Shown here in pieces: positions 33,535 to 44,171 of a stretch of DNA of 64,000 nt; positions within the stretch are counted from its first letter, which is position 1, and the number at the start of each line of letters is the position of its first letter. The notes under the pieces were generated by a model, which was given only the letters and a program-made list of their open reading frames with translations, was not told where the DNA came from and made no database searches. This DNA is from Arthonia radiata (lineage: Eukaryota; Ascomycota; Arthoniomycetes; Arthoniales; Arthoniaceae). Made by a program: the position numbers and the translations under genes. The stretch lies in the NCBI GenBank assembly GCA_002989075.1, contig PSQN01000002.1, forward strand, positions 1,070,097-1,134,096, given 5' to 3'.

Positions 33535-33605
33535 ACGGTCATGTGACCGGCCCGGTCACGTGAGGCACGTGACTTCTCCCCATGGATACCGAAGTCACGT
33601 GTTTA
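33535..33605. promoter_or_regulatory. cluster of CACGTG E-box palindromes
   Basis: CACGTG occurs at 33557-33562, 33566-33571 and 33596-33601, with a near match (CATGTG) at 33539-33544; the first two lie in an inverted GGTCAYGTGA arrangement around GGCCCGG. CACGTG is the core site of bHLH factors. Three sites in 45 bases is a dense cluster. Its target gene, if any, is unclear: the ABC start is 1.1 kb downstream. Confidence 0.45.
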
Positions 33606-33842
33606 TATCCCGAACTTCCCGAAGGGGTAAGCTCCTGCAGCAGGCTGAGGTGCAGTCGCCTCCAACGCGTGGACGCCACCCTGTTAGAAATCACACCACG
33701 ACGCTGCCCCTCTCTCAAGGACCCACGAAAGTTCATGCATATCTCAAAAATCAAGCCAAACTCTACCGATCATACAATGTTTCTCCCGAACTGTATCCCT
33801 GAGTGAAATGTGAAAGTTACCTGGTCCTGAAGGCCGAGGGCG

Positions 33843-34060
33843 CAAGGGTTCCTGGCTCAGGCTCTTGGTATACACCACGTTAGGCAATTTGACTGCAGGT
33901 GACACAACAGGGATGTGTTTGGCGCTATCGCACTATGCTCTGGGTCAGATTCACGTTTATTTTCCGACAAGTCCACAAACATGTCGCAGCAGCGAAATGG
34001 AGAGCAGTACTCCGCAGAGGGTGTCTGCGCACTACATTTTATTTCTGAAGTCTTGAGCTC
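33843..34060 (+). repeat. diverged direct repeat, copy 2
   Basis: Second copy of the repeat at 28408-28600, same orientation, beginning CAAGGGTTCCTGGCTCAGG and carrying AGGCAATTTGA, ATGTGTTTGGCGCTATC and TGAAGTCTTGAGCTC at matching positions. Differences are largely transitions. Confidence 0.5.
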
Positions 34061-34692
34061 GGACGACTTGTGAAAGGAAGAACGATTGGATGGTAGGATT
34101 CGTTTTCGGATCTGTTCGGTGCGTGGAAGATCCGGTCCGTGCGTCGGGTTAGCGTGTGCGAGGGTGTGTGATCTACGGCGACGCAAGTTTGAAGCAGACC
34201 AGCATATCCTGGACAACGAGAAATGCCAAAACTTCCTCTTCACTGTCTCGACTTCATCTCCTCTCAAAGATTCTTGCTCTCTTTTCGCGACTTCTCACAG
34301 CATCCAGCAGCCTCAAGATCATATCACCGAACGAGGAGAGAACCATTGGACCAATCCGGCACTAACCGCATTCGTGAAACCATCCCACCTAGATCGGATG
34401 AATCCAGTGGAAGTCAGAAAAATCCGAGGAAGAGCAAGAGGCAACAGCAATTGACCGCCAATAACAATCTCAGCTTACTGACCGAGAGTCACGATTGCTG
34501 ATGCCTGGTGTAGTCAGAATGGATGCAGAAATCTGACTCGGGGTTCGTGGGCGCAGAGTAACCACTCACACCGCCGCCAGATATTGTCCGAGACATGCAG
34601 TCGCATTGAAAGTCGGCAGCGCGTCATGTCACTGTAGCTGCTCGGAATCTGAACCTGCCGCCAAAGGATCTGCCTCCGTGTCCGCCTTCCCG

Positions 34693-37600
34693 ATGGCTCA
34701 TTATGTCCTCACTCCCTCCACTACTAAAGATCTTTCGGAGCGGCCAATAAGTGACAGCACTTATGGCGATTCCGACCCTTTCTCTTTCACCTCGCCCATA
34801 GAAAAGCCAGTGCCCCTCCATCTCCAACGGAAGCCAAGAAACTCTCGCTACCAACGCTATCTCGACTCCAAGGAGCTTCCGCCATTGCCACCCGATAGGG
34901 AAAGCGTCAACTTCTTCGCTTCGGGCCACATGGACAGTCCAGAGCGAGGCACATCGAGCTCGTCGTCGCACGAGTTCGATGAGAAGCCAGCACGCCAACC
35001 AAGTCGGAAGAAGTCCAAGAAAGATGCGAAGAAGAAGGAAGGTGGCGAGCCTGGCTACGACCCTTTGGACCGTCTTCCCGATCATGAGCGCGCCGTCCTC
35101 AAGCGACAGCTCGACATTCCCGAAACGAAAGTCACGTTTTTTACGCTTTTTCGATATGCCACGAGAAACGATATACTAATAATGATAATAAGCGCAATCT
35201 GCGCGATTGCAGCAGGCGCCGTATTGCCTTTAATGACCATCATCTTCGGCCAGCTGGCCCATACTTTTCAGAACTTCTTCCTGGGTACGTTGGATAGCTC
35301 GGCGTTCACACGGGACCTCAACCACTTCACCATCTATTACGTCTACTTAGCGATCGGAGAGTTTGTGACAGTGTACATCGCTACGGTGGGCTTCATATAT
35401 GTAGGAGAGCATGTGACGCAGAAAATCCGCGAGCAGTACTTAGCTGCCATTCTCCGTCAGAACGTGGGCTTCTTCGACAAGCTGGGCGCTGGTGAGATCA
35501 CAACTAGGATCACAGCAGACATGAACTCTGTTCAGGACGGCATCTCCGAAAAGATCGGACTCACCTTGACAGCCATGGCTACTTTCGTGACCGCCTTCGT
35601 CATCGGTTACATACAGTATTGGTTGCTGGCACTCATCCTCTCTTCGACAGTTGTGGCGATAGTCGTGATCATGGGCAGTGGCGGCGGTTCAATCAAGAAG
35701 TGGACTCAGCGATCCATCGAGTCCTACGCTCTGGGAGGCACGGTCGCTGAGGAGGTACTCTCGTCAATCCGGAATGCTGTCGCATTCGGCACCGAGGACA
35801 AGCTCGCAAGTCAGTACGATGCTTACCTGGAGGCAGCAATGTACTGGGGCAAAAGGCACAAGTCGCTACTTGGTGTCATGATTGGCGCCATGATGGGTGT
35901 CATCAACCTCAACTACGGCCTCGCCTTCTGGCAAGGTAGCCGTTTCTTGGTCTCCGGTCAAGGTGGCGTCAATCTGCAGAAGCTTTTGACAACACTGTTG
36001 TCGATCATGATTGGGGCCTTTTCGTTGGGAAACGTTGCACCCAACATCTCCGCGTTTCACGGTGCGCTGGCGGCAGCGAAGAAGATATACGTGACCATTG
36101 ATCGCAAGTCACCAATTGATCCGAGCAGTGATGAGGGCAAGAAACTCGCTCACGTTGAAGGATCTCTTTCGCTCCGCAACGTCAAGCATATTTACCCATC
36201 AAGACCTGAGGTCACTGTGATGGAGGACTGCAGTCTTGATGTCCCTGCAGGGAAGACAACTGCGCTTGTTGGAGCTTCGGGAAGCGGTAAAAGCACCATC
36301 GTGGGCCTCGCGCTACGTCTGTACGATCCAGTGGGTGGTCAGGTCTTTCTAGACGACACCAATGTTCAAGACCTAAACGTTAAGTTCCTTCGTCAGCAGA
36401 TATCCTTGGTCAGCCAAGAGCCCACTCTCTTCAGCACGACCATCTTCAACAATATCGCCCATGGCCTAATAGGCACCAGTTTTGAGAACGATGATTCCGT
36501 CAAGAAGACAATCCGGGTTACCGAAGCTGCGAAGATGGCCAACGCGCACGACTTCATCAATGAGCTGCCCGAAGGATACGAGACCAATGTTGGTGAGCGT
36601 GGCTTCCTCATGTCCGGCGGACAGAAGCAAAGAATAGCAATCGCCAGAGCCATTGTCTCAGATCCCAAGATTCTGCTGCTGGATGAAGCTACGAGCGCCC
36701 TGGACACCAAGTCAGAAGGCGTGGTACAGGCCGCTCTGGACAAAGCATCGGTTGGCCGAACCACCATCGTCGTCGCTCACCGTCTCAGCACCATTCGTGA
36801 TGCTGACAATATCGTCGTCATGTCGCAGGGCCGTATCGTGGAACAAGGGACCCACAACGAGCTCTTGGAACTCAACGGCCCGTACGGTTCGTTAGTTGAG
36901 GCTCAGTTGATCAACGCCGCCCGCCAGAAGGAGACAGAGACCAGCGGATGGAGCGATGACTCCGAAGAAGATGAGAAAGACGAGGGATTCATGAAGATCA
37001 AGACCACACAGAGCCGGAGATCTGAGGTGCGCATGACACGCACCCAAAGCATGGCATCTGTGAGTCCATCAGCGCTGGAGGCTTGCAAGAGCGACGTCGA
37101 CAAGAAATACGGTCTGTGGACGCTGATAAAGTCGGTCGGAAATCTCAACAGACAGGAGTGGCACTTGATGCTGCTCGGCCTCTTCGCGTCCATCATCGCC
37201 GGTGGTGGCCAGCCCGTGCAGAGCGTCTTCTTCGCCAAAGCCATCGTCGCCCTCTCCCGATCACCAACACAATACGCCGACCTTCGCTCCGACATCGACT
37301 TCTGGTGCCTGATGTACCTTATGCTCGGCATCGTCATGTTCATCGCCTTCTCCGTCTCCGGCGTCGCCTTCGCCTACTGCTCCGAAAAGCTCGTCTACCG
37401 CGCCCGCGACCGCGCATTCCGGTCCATGCTTCGTCAGGACATCGCCTTCTACGACAAAGACGAGAACACCGCAGGCTCACTCACCAGCTTCCTCAGCACC
37501 GAAACGACAAGTCTCGCCGGTCTCAGCGGCACCACGCTCGGCACCATCCTCAACGTCCTCACCACGCTCATCGCCGCCTTCACCCTCTCCATCATCATCG

Positions 37601-38889
37601 CCTGGAAACTCGCCCTCGTCACCATCGCCACCGTCCCCGTCCTCATCGGCTGCGGCTTCTTCCGCTTCTGGGTCCTCAACCGCTTCGCCGAGCGCTCCAA
37701 GAAATCCTACTCCAAATCCGCCTCCTACGCCTGCGAAGCCACCTCCGCCATCCGCACCGTCGCCTCCCTCACCCGCGAACAGGACGTCTGGAACGTCTAC
37801 CACGCCCAGCTCGAAGCGCAGGGCCGCCGCTCGTTGCGGTCTGTCGCCAAATCCTCCACCCTCTACGCCGCCTCCCAGTCCCTCATGTTCTGCTGCATCG
37901 CCCTCGGCTTCTGGTACGGCGGGAAACTCATCGGCTCCGGCGAATACGGCCTCTTCCAGTTCTTCGTCTGTTTCTCCGCTGTCATCTTCGGCGCCCAGTC
38001 CGCGGGCACCATCTTCTCCTTCGCGCCGGACATGTCGAAAGCCAAGGGCGCCGCCGAAGCCCTCAAGAAGCTGTTCGACCGCCAGCCTTCCATCGATACC
38101 TGGTCCGCCGACGGCGCGAAGCTCCCGCACGCGCGCGGCGAGATCGAGTTCAAAGACGTGCACTTCCGCTACCCCACACGCCCCGAAGTCCGCGTCCTCC
38201 GCGGCGTCGACCTCACGGTCAAACCCGGGGAGTACGTCGCCCTGGTCGGCGCGTCCGGCTGCGGGAAATCCACGTCCATAGGCCTCATCGAGCGCTTCTA
38301 CGATCCGCATGCCGGCGCCGTGCTGCTGGATGGCCACGATATCAGTACCCTGAACATCAACGACTACAGAAAGCACATCGCGCTCGTCTCCCAGGAACCC
38401 ACGCTCTACCAAGGCACGATTAAAGATAACATCCTGCTTGGCTCTGCCACGGACCCAAAGAACGTGTCGGACGCGCAAATCGAGACGGCGTGCCGGAACG
38501 CGAATATTTGGACTTTCATCAATTCTTTACCTGATGGGTTGAGTACGCAATTAGGCAACAAGGGTGTGATGTTGAGTGGAGGGCAGAAACAAAGAGTAGC
38601 GATCGCGCGGGCGTTATTGCGGAATCCGAAGGTATTACTGCTCGACGAAGCGACATCTGCGTTAGACAGCGAGAGCGAGAAGATCGTGCAGGCGGCGCTG
38701 GATGAGGCTGCGAAGGGTAGGACCACGATTGCGGTGGCGCATCGGTTGAGTACGATTCAGCGGGCGGATCGGATTTATGTGTTTGAGGGGGGACGGATCG
38801 TGGAGAGTGGAAGGCATCAGCAGCTTTTGGCGAGGAAGGGGAGGTATTTTGAACTGGTGCAGATGCAGAGTTTGGGGCGGAATGGGTGA
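34693..38889 (+). CDS. full-size ABCB (MDR/P-glycoprotein-type) transporter
   Basis: Single exon from the ATG at 34693 (MAHYVLTPSTTKDL), 1398 residues, standard for fungal ABCB pumps. Order: disordered Ser/Lys-rich N-terminus, TMD1 (from about residue 160), NBD1, linker, TMD2, NBD2. NBD1 has Walker A GASGSGKST (about 530), signature MSGGQKQRIAIARA (about 640) and Walker B ILLLDEATSALD. NBD2 has GASGCGKST (about 1187), LSGGQKQRVAIARALL (about 1293) and VLLLDEATSALD. Both H-loops (VAHRLSTI) are present, so both ATP sites look competent. The protein should export hydrophobic compounds from the plasma membrane; substrate cannot be told from sequence. Codon use shifts within the gene: the second half (37200-38400) is much richer in C-ending codons. 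Confidence 0.93.
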   Translation: MAHYVLTPSTTKDLSERPISDSTYGDSDPFSFTSPIEKPVPLHLQRKPRNSRYQRYLDSKELPPLPPDRESVNFFASGHMDSPERGTSSSSSHEFDEKPARQPSRKKSKKDAKKKEGGEPGYDPLDRLPDHERAVLKRQLDIPETKVTFFTLFRYATRNDILIMIISAICAIAAGAVLPLMTIIFGQLAHTFQNFFLGTLDSSAFTRDLNHFTIYYVYLAIGEFVTVYIATVGFIYVGEHVTQKIREQYLAAILRQNVGFFDKLGAGEITTRITADMNSVQDGISEKIGLTLTAMATFVTAFVIGYIQYWLLALILSSTVVAIVVIMGSGGGSIKKWTQRSIESYALGGTVAEEVLSSIRNAVAFGTEDKLASQYDAYLEAAMYWGKRHKSLLGVMIGAMMGVINLNYGLAFWQGSRFLVSGQGGVNLQKLLTTLLSIMIGAFSLGNVAPNISAFHGALAAAKKIYVTIDRKSPIDPSSDEGKKLAHVEGSLSLRNVKHIYPSRPEVTVMEDCSLDVPAGKTTALVGASGSGKSTIVGLALRLYDPVGGQVFLDDTNVQDLNVKFLRQQISLVSQEPTLFSTTIFNNIAHGLIGTSFENDDSVKKTIRVTEAAKMANAHDFINELPEGYETNVGERGFLMSGGQKQRIAIARAIVSDPKILLLDEATSALDTKSEGVVQAALDKASVGRTTIVVAHRLSTIRDADNIVVMSQGRIVEQGTHNELLELNGPYGSLVEAQLINAARQKETETSGWSDDSEEDEKDEGFMKIKTTQSRRSEVRMTRTQSMASVSPSALEACKSDVDKKYGLWTLIKSVGNLNRQEWHLMLLGLFASIIAGGGQPVQSVFFAKAIVALSRSPTQYADLRSDIDFWCLMYLMLGIVMFIAFSVSGVAFAYCSEKLVYRARDRAFRSMLRQDIAFYDKDENTAGSLTSFLSTETTSLAGLSGTTLGTILNVLTTLIAAFTLSIIIAWKLALVTIATVPVLIGCGFFRFWVLNRFAERSKKSYSKSASYACEATSAIRTVASLTREQDVWNVYHAQLEAQGRRSLRSVAKSSTLYAASQSLMFCCIALGFWYGGKLIGSGEYGLFQFFVCFSAVIFGAQSAGTIFSFAPDMSKAKGAAEALKKLFDRQPSIDTWSADGAKLPHARGEIEFKDVHFRYPTRPEVRVLRGVDLTVKPGEYVALVGASGCGKSTSIGLIERFYDPHAGAVLLDGHDISTLNINDYRKHIALVSQEPTLYQGTIKDNILLGSATDPKNVSDAQIETACRNANIWTFINSLPDGLSTQLGNKGVMLSGGQKQRVAIARALLRNPKVLLLDEATSALDSESEKIVQAALDEAAKGRTTIAVAHRLSTIQRADRIYVFEGGRIVESGRHQQLLARKGRYFELVQMQSLGRNG

Positions 38890-39270
38890 TGTGGTTTGGG
38901 AAGGGGAGGGGATGGGACAGGGAGGGGAGGTAAGCAAGGGGTGGTGTGGGTGTGTCTTCGCGTTGATTAGGGAGGGTATGACGGTATGGTATGATGCATT
39001 TTTGTACGGCGTTTGGAGGTCGGGAATGGGTGTATATTTGTAGAGTTGTCGATGCAGCTATAGTGCATAGCTTGACATAATGGTTTGATGGAATACATCC
39101 ACACTACACCCGTCTTTCCTCACTCCTTTGCCTCCTCTCCCCGTCTTCCCCCGTCTTCCCCCTCTCACCCTCTCACCACTCGACAGCCGCTCCACTCCAC
39201 TCAAATTTAATCCACATCCATCTCACTCACCACTCACACCACTCCACCACTCCATCCACTGCTTCAAACA
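38890..39270. other. convergent 3' region ABC/SWI5
   Basis: About 380 bases; includes a CT-rich tract (39110-39290). No gene seen. Confidence 0.4.
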
Positions 39271-39846
39271 TCACTCCCCCCTCCCCTCAACCCCCATATC
39301 CTCCATCACATCCACCAACCTCACGCCCCGCCGATCCGCCAAAATCCCCATGAGTCCCTGCGCCACGTCTTTGACGGCGTTGTAGTCGTGCAGGAGCTTG
39401 ATGTGTTTGTGGATCACTGTGTTTGCTTCGTGGAGGGTTGGCGCGGCTTGGGCGTCGAGAGACGGTGAGGCTTGCGCGCTGTGGGCTGATGGAGCCTGTG
39501 CATTGAGATCTGGTGGGATTGTCGTGGTGGCGTGTCGTAGGGATGTATCAACGCCGTGATCTTGATGGTGGAAAGAAGAAGTGAGCGGGCGGCTGTGCGC
39601 TACGACGGATGCGAGCAAGAGCGATGGACCGGCGGGCGGGGCTGCTGGGCTGGAGGTTGTGGCGTTGTTTAGATCGGAGGATCGTGCGTGCTTCGCTGTT
39701 TCCTCAAAAACAGTCGCATCCGAACCAGGGTCGGAGGAATGCGCAGAAGGGAACGCAGCGACGAGCTCAGCGCGGCGAGCCTCCAGATCGTGGACTTTGC
39801 TCTCGAGCTCGGCGATTTGGGTGGGGATGTCGGGGTTGGGCGGCAT
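39271..39846 (-). CDS. SWI5: DNA recombination-repair protein SWI5
   Basis: Single exon from the ATG at 39846, 191 residues. The N-terminal 30 residues form a short coiled coil (QIAELESKVHDLEARRAELV). A long Ala/Ser/His-rich disordered stretch follows, and the diagnostic Swi5 motif closes the protein (residues about 145-187): HIKLLHDYNAVKDVAQGLMG, then ILADRRGVRLVDVMEDMGV. Swi5 pairs with Sfr1 to stabilise Rad51/Dmc1 filaments in homologous recombination; the complex acts in the nucleus. Only the C-terminal motif is conserved in the family; the middle is expected to vary. Confidence 0.88.
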   Translation of the reverse strand: MPPNPDIPTQIAELESKVHDLEARRAELVAAFPSAHSSDPGSDATVFEETAKHARSSDLNNATTSSPAAPPAGPSLLLASVVAHSRPLTSSFHHQDHGVDTSLRHATTTIPPDLNAQAPSAHSAQASPSLDAQAAPTLHEANTVIHKHIKLLHDYNAVKDVAQGLMGILADRRGVRLVDVMEDMGVEGRGE

Positions 39847-40418
39847 GGTGGTGGTGGAGAAACCCAAAAGAGGATGAGACGGCTTCAAGCGTATGAATGG
39901 TGAGAGAAAGGTAGGATGCGTTCGTTAGGCGTCTGAGAGTTTGGAAGGATAGCGCTGAGGGGGGAGCCGGTGTCTGCCGAGGAGTAGCGGTGAGCGTGCC
40001 ATTTGGCGGTTTGAGCCTTTTTGGGCACCTGCGATGCTAAGGTTTTCTTGAAAGTGCTGCTGTTTAGAAGCGAGCGCGGATGTGTTTAGGTCTTCTTTGG
40101 TTGCCTCAAGGGATGGTCGGACGGAGAGAGATTATGAGGACGATGATATCTAGAATGAGTACCTTCTTGTGCCCGAAATAGCCCCTTGGTCACCGCACAA
40201 CAAGTCGATCGGAGGCACATCTACACATTTCGACTGGCGTGCCTAGCGTCATCGAATATGTCGAGCGCAAGCTTTTGCTACCCTGACTGTGGAGGAGTTT
40301 TCGCTTTACGCTCTATCGCCTCCTTGTCAGCTCATAAAATAGTCAACTGGACGCGCGAAAGGTCGGTAGACAGCGCGGGTCATCAGCAGCGCCAATGTAC
40401 CCTGGTGTAATGTTCTCA
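39847..40418. other. intergenic between SWI5 and the NLR
   Basis: About 570 bases: the SWI5 promoter side and NLR 3' side. No gene or repeat identified. Confidence 0.4.
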
Positions 40419-43400
40419 TCAAGGCGCTCGAAAACTGTGATCCGTCAAGGAGGAGTGGCGTTCCGGGCGTCCCGCGAGCGCTCGGAGGAGAGAGCCTGGC
40501 CCAGGACCGGGCTCACGACTAGGCATCTGAGACCTTGCGCCGGCATCTAAAAGGATCTTGACTAATTCCTTGTCGCGGCGCTTTTCAGCTTGGAAGAGTG
40601 CGCTCCCATACGTCTTACTGTGTGCGTTGACGTCAGCCCCAGAATCGATGAGCAACAGTACAACCTCCAGTCGACCTACACTGGAGGCGATTTCGACGGC
40701 GCTTCCGAAATAACTGTGATATCTGCCCTTGAAGTTGGGATCGGCGCCAGCTGCGAGAAGCAGTCGAACGGTTTCTACGTGAGCCCCGTAGGCGGCAGCG
40801 TTGAGGGCACACCCAAAAGTTAGTGCGACCTCGATATGAACGTTGGCGCCCCGCTCTAGTAGCACGCGCACTTGATCCTCATTGCCATAGTACGACGCGA
40901 GTTGCAATGGAGCTTCAAAGAAAAGCTCATTGTGCATGTTGACGTCCGAGCGAAGAAGCAGTTTTCGAAAAGCGGATGGGATCTGTGCCCTTGTAGCAAA
41001 GTACAGCGGAGATGGACAGTCGCCTGTGAGTCCCAACCATAAGAATGAGCCGTGGTAGAAAAGGCCACGCCAGACGAAGAAAGAAGGGTGTCTGAGGAAG
41101 GCGAGCACAAGATGGGCGATGGGGCCATCGCCGTCATCAGCGTCCCCTGCGAACCGGAGCCAGTGTTTCGCGACGTGCTTTGCCCAGGGCCTCTCCTTCA
41201 GCATCAAATCCGTGTAGTCTCTGTAGCTCCATAGACTCATCAAATAGGATAAGCACGTCCGTACCACGGCTCTTTTCACAGACAAAACTGAGAAATCTGG
41301 AGCGATGTCGACATGAACCCTCGTGGATTGTAGGTATTCTTTCACGGAAGCGTGCGAAAGGCGGACTATCCATTGAGTATCCTCAACGCTATCCGCCTCC
41401 AAGAAATTGTTTCGAGGATTTTCGTCGGCTTTGACATGGTGAAGGGTGATGAGGCCAGGGCAGAGCCGGCCGACATCTGTGAGGCGCCGCATACGACGTT
41501 CGGATTTGAAACTGATGGCCACGGAGTCGGTAGCTAGCGCGTCAACTGCCTTTTCAACGGTTAGCGGCCGGTCTGACAACAAGAGCAACTGCAGGAGGAG
41601 AAAGGCCTCCCGTTTGTATCTGTCGTTGATGTTCTGGACCATTCGATGGTAGGTCTTATCGAGCGAATAGGGCAATCTGGAAAGATTTTTCTTGAGTTCA
41701 TGGACATCCAAGCATTCCTTCAATTCATCGAGCAGACATGCTGCCCATCTGAACCTGCGCCGCATTTCAGCTTTGACCGCATAGTACATTCAATTCAAGA
41801 GGTACACTTGCATTGACCCACCATTACTTGTCAGCTTTGCTTCAATCATACACACAATGGGCTTGTCGTTGCGCCAACGGTCGAAGTCCATACTCTCGTA
41901 CAGTCGCGCATGCACGTAGTGGCAAAAGTCAAGTTCCTGCAATTCTGATCCCAAGAAATCGTGCTCTCGAGTCACGCTACTGCGACTCAAAGCTACTCGA
42001 ATACTTTCATCGTTCCGACTCAACAGGATGAGTCGAAAGAGCGGCGGACGTCTTCGCAATAGCTTCTCATCAAGCCACTGGAGACTATGGAAGTGCTCGA
42101 CACTTTCGTCCAGGCCATCGATGACGAGCCAAGTTTCTGAGAAGTGAGCAAGACCCCTTGCAATGATATCTTTGAGGGCTCTGTCAGACGGCTGTCTTCC
42201 TCCGTCTCCATGTGCTTTGTATGTTTCAAGCAAGGAATGCCACATTGTCGTATCTTGGCAGCAGAATTGAAATGCTAGCGATCGTAACATACCGGAGTGA
42301 GTCCTCTTCCTGTGGTCTTGAAAGTCGAAGTAGAAGTACAGAAGCGCGACATGTCTCCCGACTACCATGTCCTCTAAATGTTCGATGATTGACGCACTCA
42401 AGATTGTCTTGCCGCATCCTGCATGTCCGTGAATCCAGAGAAAGGAGCTCTCAATCTGGCTTATCCATGTCTTGAAGGCGTCGCACGACAGGAAGTCAAG
42501 CCCAGTGCCTTTCAAGCGCTGTCTCAGGGCTTCATTGTAATTTGTTGATGGGTCCGGCGCGGATAACCACGCAGTGATCGCACTTCTTTTGAACATATTA
42601 GTCACGCTGTTGACCTGAGATCTTACGGTCTGGACATCTGTATTCGGAGCCGTAAGTCAATTGTGTCCCTGATCTGCTGCGAGCGACCTAACCTGTCTTC
42701 ATCGCTTCGAACGCTGGCGGCATAGCGTACATCGAAGATGGGTGGATGGTCTCGAGAAGCTCTCTTGCCCATGCGGCTGCTGAAGCTGCTGCGTAACGCT
42801 GCCAGTCGTCATTCTCGTGGAAGTCACAGTAATCGCAGATGCCGCGGATTACGACTACAGCGAAGGATTAGCAACGCGTTGACAGATGTAGACTCAGGAA
42901 ATATGTGCAAGCAGCAACTGATCACTAAGCTTTCGTACACGATCGCATGGCTGAGAGGTGCGGAACGGCGATGGAGCACCACAGGCAGGTTGCTGCGTGA
43001 ATATGCGCATCAATGGCAATATTACCTTTTTCATGAGACTTACTGCAGGGAAACTCGTTCATTAACCCAGCCGCCTCCATTTCGAAACACAGCATTCGAT
43101 GCTGTGACCATAAGGCATTGCGCACGGTGCCAGACTTGACCACAGTATTTCCGGAAGCAATGACACCATAGTGAGCCATGGGCTCAAGACCACTGCGCTG
43201 CTCTCGGGAAATGACCATGTTGCTATTGCATTGAAGACAATCTTTGGCGTGGCTGATGTGCACATAGTCGGCTTCAAACAGCTTGTCTGATGAAGTGGGC
43301 CGCCTGAACGTAGTCGGTAAATTGGTCAGAAAGCTCAGCCATTTGGCTTTTCTAAGTTCATGGTTGGACTTCAATTTCGAGACGGCCGTCAGCAGCCTGG

Positions 43401-44171
43401 TCGGAGGTCGGTTCAAAGAGCCTACACGCTCGAATTGCTCTGCTGTCTGCCTCCCGAGATCATATTGAACCACACCACCTGACGATCGTTAGCTGCTATC
43501 GAGATCCATCTGGCGAAAGTACCTTCTATGCCTGCTGGTCCACTGACCACTACGTCTCCCTGATTTCATACAGTCAGCTAAAGCGTTCAAGAACCTACCG
43601 GCTGCGTTGGACGTGGGCACGTCAGAGCTCTCCGTACGAAGCGCGAACCGAAAACAGCAGACCTACAAGACGAATATCGAGTTGTTGCGAAGGCATCCCA
43701 CCTCTAATCCCGACGAGCAATTGAAAACGTATGTCAGGAAAGCTTGCGATCAGGTTCGCTGTGACCGTGGCGGCTGAGGTCGTTCCGTAGGATGCAGAAG
43801 GAAGACAGGCAACAACAATGAAATGCCCTGCTATTCTTCCGAAGCAGTATGCGTTGCTATCGGTATCTGGTCTGGCCTGCAAATGAAAAGTCATCCGAAC
43901 GAGCTTCGTGCGTTTCCATGCTTATATGGCGGCTGGTTGTGACTACTGAGGCATGCGAGCAAACAAGGTGTGGGTCGGTGTCCTCAACATACAAGATCTT
44001 CATACTCCTCTTCCAGCATCAAGCGACAAGCGGAGAGCTCTTGCGGCAAGGCACATATCCAGCCGACAGTGTACCGGTCTCGGTTCGGCTGTGCGTCACA
44101 TATTCCGGGCCGTAGTCAGACCCAAACTTCACGTTGTCGCTGGGGCCAGCAAAGATGGTCGACCGCCACAT
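40419..44171 (-). CDS. NLR: PNP_UDP - NACHT - ankyrin
   Basis: Eight exons (minus): 44133-44171, 43993-44088, 43667-43876, 43523-43559, 43044-43478, 42693-42854, 41806-42637, 40419-41754; 1048 residues with no stop and all phases consistent. Each splice restores a family motif, e.g. DIRL/GDVVVS, NEFPC/IVIRGICDY, MKT/DVQTV, GGSMQ/VFRWAACLLDEL. Domains: nucleoside-phosphorylase-like (about 15-330; YTVGWICALPQEL, YGTTSAATV, HYGVIASGN, FEMEAAGLMN), NACHT (P-loop GHAGCGKT about 397, Walker B WLVIDGLDE about 497), then ankyrin repeats (about 850-1030; ALNAAAYGAHVETVRLLLAA and others). Two introns are only 44 nt. PNP-NACHT-ANK proteins are a common fungal NLR architecture linked to nonself recognition and cell death; the ankyrin part is thought to sense and the PNP-like part to act. 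The gene appears functional. Confidence 0.88.

Larger units (their letters stand above)
33346..34692. other. intergenic, with CACGTG cluster and repeat
   Basis: About 1.3 kb between the FunK1-like gene and the ABC transporter. It contains a CACGTG cluster (33530-33605) and the second direct-repeat copy (33843-34060). The last 600 bases presumably include the ABC promoter. No gene seen. Confidence 0.4.

Noticed and set aside
37083-38423. 446-codon plus-strand open frame rich in Arg/His/Pro
   Set aside because: Lies out of frame inside the ABC transporter; its composition is what C-ending codons of the real frame produce when shifted.
37477-38478. 333-codon minus-strand open frame rich in Gly/Glu/Asp
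   Set aside because: Antisense shadow of the C-biased second half of the ABC transporter; no domain.
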